Under the pieces are notes generated by a model that was given only the letters and a program-made list of their open reading frames with translations, had not been told where the DNA came from and ran no database searches. A program made the position numbers and the translations under genes. 64,000 nt of DNA, from assembly GCF_032452875.1 (NCBI RefSeq), contig NC_083870.1, positions 4,898,001-4,962,000 of the forward strand, given 5' to 3'. This DNA is from Bos javanicus (lineage: Eukaryota; Chordata; Mammalia; Artiodactyla; Bovidae). Positions 57,366 to 64,000 of this stretch are shown piece after piece (the stretch's first letter is position 1; each line of letters starts with the position of its first letter).

Positions 57366-58515
57366 TCTTCAGGCAACACTAGTTCTGAGTTATCCTTTAA
57401 GCAAGCATAAGGTGCAAAAGGAGTGCTGTTGATTTTTTTCTTCCAGTCATTATCTACTCATCCCTTGCCCTCATCCACATTCAGCACTTCTAGAAACTGG
57501 TGTGCTTTGTTAACAGTTTTGACACCTACAGAGACCAGCTGTTGGATTGCAGAACAGGCAGCAGTGTTAGGCAACCTCACGTTGGAGTGTGTGATATGTG
57601 GCTTGCATAGGCTCCACTTTCCCCTTTTCAGCCTGCTATCATTATCCAGGTCACTGTCACTTCATAAAACATCTTATTGAAATTACTATGGGTCTTCTTT
57701 AATGATTTTCATTACTAACAGATATTCTAATCTCAGATTTTCCTTTTAGTATTAAGAAAAATCACACACATGTAAAAACTGTAAGAATGAACATAACCAA
57801 CAATAACCACAAGCCAGTGCATCACAACTTCTGAGGAATTTCTCTTGCAAACAGCTAATTGAAACATTCCTTCAATTTGTGCTGCTCAGTTTTGACAGTA
57901 ACTCTGTCCCTTGTCATAAAATCAATGGTCTTTTTTAATCCCATCCCTCCATTCACCGTCTCGCCTCTGACTGTAGGGCCCTCTTTCCCCACTCAGAGTC
58001 TTCCTCAGATCATCGGGGTTAAGTGATCTTTTCAAACTGCCTGGCCAGACTGTCATAAGGCATTGAGTGGCTTTTGAAAATGAGCCATGTTAAATGGACT
58101 TGATGGGGGTTAAAACCACCATTATTGCTATCACCACTGTGATAAAATGGAGCAATAATGACGGGGGAAGGTACTTATCACTGTCTTTTTGAGATCACTT
58201 AAGATAGTTTGGATTTGAAGCTTTTTGCCAAAGATAAATGGAACATGTACAAGATAAATGTTACCATTGCAGAATCTTTTGTGTGTGAACTTGCACGGGC
58301 TTGAGTTGTTTACTTGTGCAACAGCTAGAAAGGGGGCAATAAAGCCAGGACAGGAAACTCCATTCTGCATAAGGCGGCCACTTGTCATAGTTGAGGGTGT
58401 GAGATCCTTGATTAAAATGAGTAAGTCAGAATGCAGAGAATGGAACAAAATAGGATAACATCATTTTTTTTTTAATTGCTAATATGCCATCCATTTGCCT
58501 TAAACATACAAGGTT
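57366..58515. other. Repeat-poor intergenic island
   Basis: No gene and no repeat I recognise over 1.1 kb, the longest relatively repeat-free stretch in this part of the window. It contains the GATA-motif cluster listed separately. The short open frames are unremarkable. Confidence 0.5.
58128..58257. promoter_or_regulatory. Cluster of six WGATAR motifs
   Basis: Motifs at 58128-58133 (CTATCA, minus), 58140-58145 (TGATAA), 58175-58180 (TTATCA, minus), 58202-58207 (AGATAG), 58232-58237 (AGATAA) and 58252-58257 (AGATAA). All six match WGATAR exactly, on both strands. The last two share the longer AAGATAAATG. GATA-family factors bind such sites; enhancer function is inference only. Confidence 0.4.
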
Positions 58516-58725
58516 ATGTGTGTGCTCAGTCACTCAGTCATGTCCAATGCTTTGTGACCTCATAGACTGTAGGCCACCAGTCTCCTCTGTCCATGGGATC
58601 ATCTGAGCAAGAATACTGAAGTGGGTTTTCTTTTTTTCTCCCTCAAGGATCTTCCCAACTCAGAGATGGAATCCACATCTTCTACATCTCTTGCATTGTC
58701 AGGTAGAGTCTTTACCACTCAGCTT
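58516..58725 (-). mobile_element. Bov-tA SINE
   Basis: Antisense, diverged: AGTCACTCAGTCATGTCCAA body to AGGTAGAGTCTTTACCACTC tRNA-like head. Confidence 0.88.
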
Positions 58726-59813
58726 CATATAACCACTTCATATAACACTTATGTGAAGAGTTAAAGTCTGTGTTTTGAAATTTAATAATCACTTAGTCAC
58801 TGCGGTTTTGTTGGAAGGGCCCAGGACTAGTTAGGTAGGAGCTCTGAGTTCTAGTCCAATCCCATCACTAACTTTCTGTGTGACTGAGGATGAGAAGTTT
58901 AAGCTTTCTCAGGATCATCAGCTCATTCCAATTGGTCCAGGACTGTCCTTGTTTTAGCACTGGAAGTCATATGTTCAAAAAAGCCCTCAGTCCTAGGCAA
59001 AGTCCTATTTCCTGATCTACCTTGTCAAGCAATTATATTAATCTCTTTTGTGAAAACTACTGAATATTATAAAATGAATTAGAAACATAAAGTGATAAAT
59101 TGTTATAACATGAGTGTCCCCACAGGCACATCTTTGTCCTATCTTGACTTTCAAAATCTTGAAGTTATCAAAAAGCCACCTCACTTCCAACTGGAAATGC
59201 CTGGTGGCAACAGATTTTGGAAAGGTACTATAGCAATGGTCAGAAAACTGAACTTTTAACAGTTGCTGATTAATGCTACAAAGAGCAAAAAGAGCCTTTA
59301 AGAATCTCTGTTTCAGGGAATACTAACTCTGGCTCACCTCAAAAGATGAGTCCGAAAGAACTGTAAAATTAGCATTCAAAGACCTATTTTGCAATCTAAC
59401 CCATGTTCTATTTTAACTTGTTTGAATATTCAGATTTTCTGAAATATAAATTTTAAAACATCATCAATTATTGTAAGTAACTATGAAACGAGATTAAGAA
59501 TGTATATCTGTCTGCCATGTAGTAGTTGCTCAATAAATGTTAGTTTTCTTCCTGAAAGGATATAGTCCTTGGTTCATCTATACCACATCAGTTTTCAAGC
59601 AAACCCCACAGTTAAATTATGATGAAAACTATCTATACTTTTATTTTATGTTATTTACAGCTTTCAATGAGGTAACTGTCTGAAATATATCTCACCTATA
59701 TAATGAAGTACTTGAACAGTTCTTAAATATCTTCCAATTCTAACATTATGTTACTTTAGAATCATCAATAATGTCTATAAATAACAAACAATTGCAGAAA
59801 AACCTGTATGTAC
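58726..59813. other. Unassigned sequence with a possible MIR end
   Basis: No gene. About 58850-58920 (CTTTCTGTGTGACTGAGGATG) is faintly MIR-like. The 59505-59560 piece is listed separately. Confidence 0.4.
59505..59560 (+). mobile_element. MIR/L2 3' end
   Basis: CTGCCATGTAGTAGTTGCTC followed by AATAAATGTTAGTTTTCTTC matches the shared 3' end of MIR and L2. It is too short to say which. Confidence 0.55.
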
Positions 59814-60944
59814 CCATCATCAAAAAAGCAAGAGAGTTCCAGAAAAACATCTATTTCTGCTTTATTGACTGTACCAAAGCCTTTGACTGTATGGATCACA
59901 ATAAACTGTGGAAAATTCTGAAAGAGATGAGAATACTAGACCACCTGACCTGCCTCTTGAGAAACCTATATGCAGGTCAGGAAGCAACAGTTAGAACTGG
60001 ACATGGAACAACAGACTGGTTCCAAATAGGAAAAGGAGTACATCAAGGCTGTATATTGTCACCCTGCTTATTTAACTTATATGCAGAGTACATCATGAGA
60101 AACACTGGGCTGGAAGAAGCACAAGCTGGAATCAAGATTGGCAAGAGAAATATCAATAACCTCAGATATACAGATGACACCACCCTTATGGCAGAAAGTG
60201 AAGAAGAACTAAAGAGCTTCTTGATGAAAGTGAAAGTGGAGAGTAAAAAAGTTGGCTTAAAGCTCAACATTCAGAAAACGAAGATTATGGCATCCAGTTC
60301 CATCACTTCATGGCAAATAGATGGGGAAACAGTGGAAACAATGGCTGACTTTATTTTTCTGGGCTCCAAAATCACTGCAGATGGTGATTACAGCCGTGAA
60401 ATTAAAAGATGCTTACTCCTTGGAAGGAAAGTTATGACCAACCTAGACAGCATATTAAAAAGCAGAGACATTACTTTGTCAACAAAGGTCCATCTAGTCA
60501 AGGGTATGGTTTTTCCAGTAGTCATGTGTGGATGTGAGAGTTGGACTATAAAGAAAGCTGAGTACTGAAGAATTGATGCTTTTGAACTGTGGTGTTGGCG
60601 AAGACTCTTGAGAGTCCCTTGGACTGCAAGGAGATGCAACCAGTACCTCCTAAAGGAGATCAGTCCTGGGTATTCATTGGAAGGCCTGATGTTGAAGTGG
60701 AAACTCCAATACTTTGGCCATCTGAGGCGAAGAGCTGACTCATGTGAAAAGCCCCTGACACTGGGAAAGATTGAGGGCAGGAGAAGGGAAGGACAGAGAA
60801 TGAAATGGTTGGATGGCATCACCAGCTCAATGAACAAAGGTTTGGGTGGTTTCCGGGAGTTGGTGATGGACAGGGAGGCCTGGCATGCTGTGGTTCATGG
60901 GATCATAAAGAGTCAGACATTACTGAGCGACTGAACTGAACTGC
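59814..60944 (+). mobile_element. BovB LINE, 5'-truncated, with open RT frame
   Basis: Sense BovB from AGCAAGAGAGTTCCAGAAAA to the tail GACTGAACTGAACTG. The short repeat CCCATCA at 59814-59820 and 60945-60951 may be its target duplication. A single frame at 59771-60568 stays open for 265 codons. It encodes the RT palm from KAFDCMDHNKLWKIL through GKGVHQGCILSPCLFNLYAE, the YTDD box (60167-60178; usual YADD) and the following thumb text IMASSSITSWQIDGETVE. A stop at 60566-60568 then separates the last C-terminal frame (60608-60934). The first 15 or so codons are host flank, and the endonuclease and front of the RT are absent, so no activity is expected. Confidence 0.95.
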
Positions 60945-60951
60945 CCCATCA

Positions 60952-61324
60952 CGAGTTTCAGAAATTAAAAAAATATGAATATAAAATATTATGTATTCAT
61001 CGTGAAAATGTAAATAATATATAAATGAGCAAAATGAAATTTATCCTATTTCCTCTTCCTAGAGATGAGAACTATATCCTCATAAACATTATTTGACAAA
61101 GCAGTAGCTTTTTAAAATTTGCAATTATTCTGTAGTTATTAATATTTTTTAGTTATACAAAATAAAACCCAGTTATACAAAACATAGTAGTGGAATAGAA
61201 ATTGGGAGTTGTGTGTTCTAATCTAGAACCAGCCACTATCTACTACTTTGCCATCATTCTGAAATGGGAGGATTGAACCAGGTGGTTCCTTAGGTGCTAT
61301 TGAGGTTACAAATTGTGCTTATCT
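60952..61324. other. Unassigned AT-rich sequence
   Basis: No gene or named repeat. Confidence 0.4.
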
Positions 61325-61828
61325 AGTTTAATATTTTATTATAGAAGTATCAGGCATACAGCATTATAATTTGACATCTGTATACACTAAAAAGTGATCA
61401 CCACCACAAGTCTAGTTACCGCGTATTTGACCCCTTTAACTCATTTCACTCATCCTTCAACCTACCCCTCTGGACACTAAAGTTCTCTACATCTATAAGT
61501 TTGTATTTGTTTTATTTTTGTTTAATCATTTGTTTTGTTCTGTTTTGTCTCTTAGATTCCATATGAGTGAAATCATATAGTATTGGTCTTTCTTTGTCTG
61601 GCTTATTTCACTTAGTATAGTTCCATGAAAATCTATCCGTGTTGATACAAATGGCAGAATTTCATTCCTTTTCATGGTCAAATAATATACCTGTGTATGT
61701 GTTTGTGTGTGTGTGTAACACATCTCCTTTATTCATTACTTCATCAATGGACACAACGTTGTTTCCACATCTTGATTATTGTAAATGATGCCACTATAGA
61801 CACATGGGTGCACATATCTTTTTGAATT
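61325..61828 (-). mobile_element. Old L1 3'UTR, antisense
   Basis: AAGTGATCACCACCACAAGTC, TTTGTCTGGCTTATTTCACT and TTGATTATTGTAAATGATGCC are antisense L1 3'-end landmarks. A younger L1 abuts it at about 61829. Confidence 0.8.
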
Positions 61829-63815
61829 AGTGCTGAGCCTCCCTCCTTTCCCCCCATCCCAGCCCTCTAGGTCATTACAGAGTGCCAGGCTGGACTCCCT
61901 GTGTTATGTAGCAACGTCATGTGTTTTATACATGATAGCATGTATACGTCAATGCTATTTTCTCAATTCATCTCATCCTCACCTTCCCCACTGTGTCCAC
62001 AAGTCTGTTTTCTACTAGGTTCATCAGTAGCATTTTTCTAGATTCCATATATATGCATTAATATAAGACACTTGTTTTTCTCTTTCTGAATTACCTCACT
62101 TTAAGAATCACTAGGTTCATTTACCTTACTACAACTGACTCAGATCTGTTCCTTTTTATGACTGAGTCATATGCCATTGTATAAATATACCACTACTTCT
62201 TTATCCATTCTGTCGATGGACATCTAGGTTGCTTCCATGTTCTGGTTATTGTAAATATTGTGGCAATCAACATTGGGGTGTATTTTTAGAATTGTGGCTT
62301 TTTCATTGTTTATGCCCAGTAGTAGGATTACTGGGCATTATAAGCTTAACATAGCTCATTATTAGAGAAAAGGGAAGCTTTGCACAAAAATAGGATTTAT
62401 TCCTAATTTTTAAAGTAATCTCCCTACTGTTCTCCATAATGGCTATATCAGTTTGCATTCCCACCAACAGTGCAAAGAGGGTTCCCTTTTCTCTATATCC
62501 TCTCCAGAATTTATTATTTGTGCTTTTTTTTTTTTTGATGATGGTCATTCTGATTGGTGTGAGGTGATATTTCTTTGTAGTTTTGATGTGCATTTCTCTA
62601 GTAATGAACTATCTTAAGCATCTTTTCACATGTTTATTAGCCATCTCTATGTCTTCTTAGGAGAAATGTCTTCTCCCATTTTTTGATTAGGTTTTTTTTT
62701 TTTTTTTTCTGACATTGAGATATATGAGCTGCTTATATGTTTTAGAGATTTACCTTTTGTCAGTTGCTTCATTTGCAATTATTTTCTCCCATTCAGAGTG
62801 TTGTCTTTTCATCTTGCTTACAGTTTCCTTTTCTGTGCCAAAGTTTTTAAGGTTTATTAGGGCCATTTCTTTATTTTTTATTTTATTTCCATTAATCTAG
62901 GAAGTGAATCAGACAGAATATTGTTCCAATTTATGTCATAGAATGTACTGCTTACGTTTTCTTCTAAGAGCTTTATAGTTTCTGGCCTTACATTTAAGAC
63001 TTTAGTCCATTTTGAGTTTATTTTTGTGTATGATGTTAGGAAGTGTTCTAATTTCATTTCTTCTACACATTGCTGTCCAGTTTTCCCAGCATCATTATCA
63101 AAGAGGTTGTCTTTTCTTTATTGTATATTCTTACCTCCTTTGCCCATAATTTCGTGGGTTTATGTCTGGGCTTTCTATCTTGTTCCATTGGCCCATATTT
63201 CTGTTTTTGTTCCAGCAGCATATTGTCCTCATGACTGAAGATTTGTAGTATAATTTGAAGTCAGGGAGTTTGATTCCTCCAGCTCCGTTTACCTTTCTCA
63301 AGATTACTTTGGCTACTCAGGGTCTATTGTGTTTCCATACAAATTGTGAAATTTTTTGTTTGAGTTCTGTGCAAAATGCACTGGTAATTTGATAGACAAA
63401 TAAATTTGTAGATTGCTTTGGTTAGTATATTTTGGTTAATATAGTCATTTTGACAATACTGATCATTCCAATCCAGCAATATCATATATCTTTACATCTG
63501 TTTGTGTCATCTTTGATTTCTTTCATCAGTGTCTTATAGTTTTCTGTTTTATAGTCTTTTGCCTCTATAGGTGGGTATATTCTTAGATAATTTATTATTT
63601 TTGTTGCAATGGTGAATGGGGTTAATTCCTTAATTTCCCTTTCTGAATTTTCATTGTTAGTATACAGGAATGTGAGTGATTTCTGTGTATTAATTTTATA
63701 TCCTGTGGCTTTACTAAATTCATTCATTAGCTCTAGTACATTTTTGTGGCATTTTTAGGGTGTTATATGCACAGTATCATGTCATGTGCAAACAGTGAGA
63801 ATTTTACTTCTTTTC
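61829..63815 (-). pseudogene. L1 ORF2 C-terminal half and 3'UTR, antisense
   Basis: A 5'-truncated L1 on the minus strand. The 3'UTR covers about 61829-62290. The ORF2 C-terminus (62303-62593) shows MHIKTTKKYHLTPIRMTIIK and YREKGTLFALLVG. Upstream, 63482-63727 encodes the RT thumb start (YKINTQKSLTFLYTNNENSE). The FADD box would lie further upstream, near 63775, and is not readable because the element is cut by BovB sequence. Stops and T-runs (62524-62536, 62691-62708) break the frame. No function is left. Confidence 0.88.
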
Positions 63816-63817
63816 TA

Positions 63818-64000
63818 ATCAGTTGTTCAGTCATGTCCAACTCTTTGTGACCCCGAGAACTACACACAGCACACCAGGCTTCCCTGTCCTTCACTATCTC
63901 CCAAAATTTGCTCAAATTCATGTCCATGAAGTTGGTATGCCATCCAACCATCTCATCCAATGTTGTCACCTTCACCTCTTACCCTCAGTCTTTCTCAGCA
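63818..64000 (-). mobile_element. BovB 3' end, running off the window
   Basis: Antisense BovB 3' part (CAGTTGTTCAGTCATGTCCAA to CTCAGTCTTTCTCAGCA) that continues beyond the right edge. It interrupts the L1 at 61829-63815. Confidence 0.92.

Noticed and set aside
1..64000. Search for CRISPR arrays, operons or bacterial features
   Set aside because: The window is mammalian repeat-rich DNA; spaced identical repeats of CRISPR type are absent.

Overview
The window looks like intergenic DNA from a ruminant, most likely a bovid. The lineage call rests on dense BovB (RTE) LINEs, Bov-tA and Bov-A2 SINEs (tRNA-Glu/BovB-derived), a bovine-type L1 with a very long 5'UTR, and a CHR-2-like cetartiodactyl SINE. 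Species cannot be separated from this evidence. I find no intact host gene, no functional tRNA or rRNA gene, and no CRISPR array. Coding-like open frames are relics of LINE proteins, one decayed DNA-transposon transposase and one truncated histone H2A retrocopy.

Layout. 1-9.8 kb: old mammalian repeats (L1M 3' end, MaLR LTRs, L2) punctured by young ruminant SINE and BovB insertions. 9.8-15.4 kb: a four-layer nest. An old L1 3' end is split by a MULE-type (Mutator-like) DNA transposon carrying a FLYWCH plus MULE transposase relic. That transposon is split by an antisense BovB, which is split by a Bov-A2 with a 13-bp target-site duplication. 15.4-25 kb: mostly unassigned AT-rich sequence with an inverted BovB pair, a MIR, a 65-bp tandem repeat and an ancient L1 ORF1/ORF2 fragment. 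25.2-33.8 kb: a near full-length bovine-type L1 with a 3-kb 5'UTR containing 144-bp tandem repeats; ORF1 and ORF2 are broken and both ORF2 catalytic sites are altered. 34-43 kb: SINEs, LTRs, the H2A retrocopy and a 1.4-kb BovB with a clear duplication. 43.7-53 kb: a hAT MITE, an antisense ERVL-like pol relic, a Tigger element with both inverted repeats, and two large BovB copies in head-to-head array forming an inverted repeat. 53-64 kb: antisense L1 fragments, a G-rich minisatellite in an L1 3' end, L2 and MIR relics, a repeat-free island with a GATA-motif cluster, a BovB fragment with a 265-codon open RT frame, and a second antisense L1 running to the right edge.

Nothing here forms an operon or pathway. 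The interactions are those of transposons: L1 and BovB supply reverse transcriptase and endonuclease, the SINEs borrow BovB machinery, and the H2A copy shows the hallmarks of L1 mobilisation. The item most worth following up is the MULE element at 10.1-15.2 kb, because coding MULE relics are unusual in mammalian DNA.
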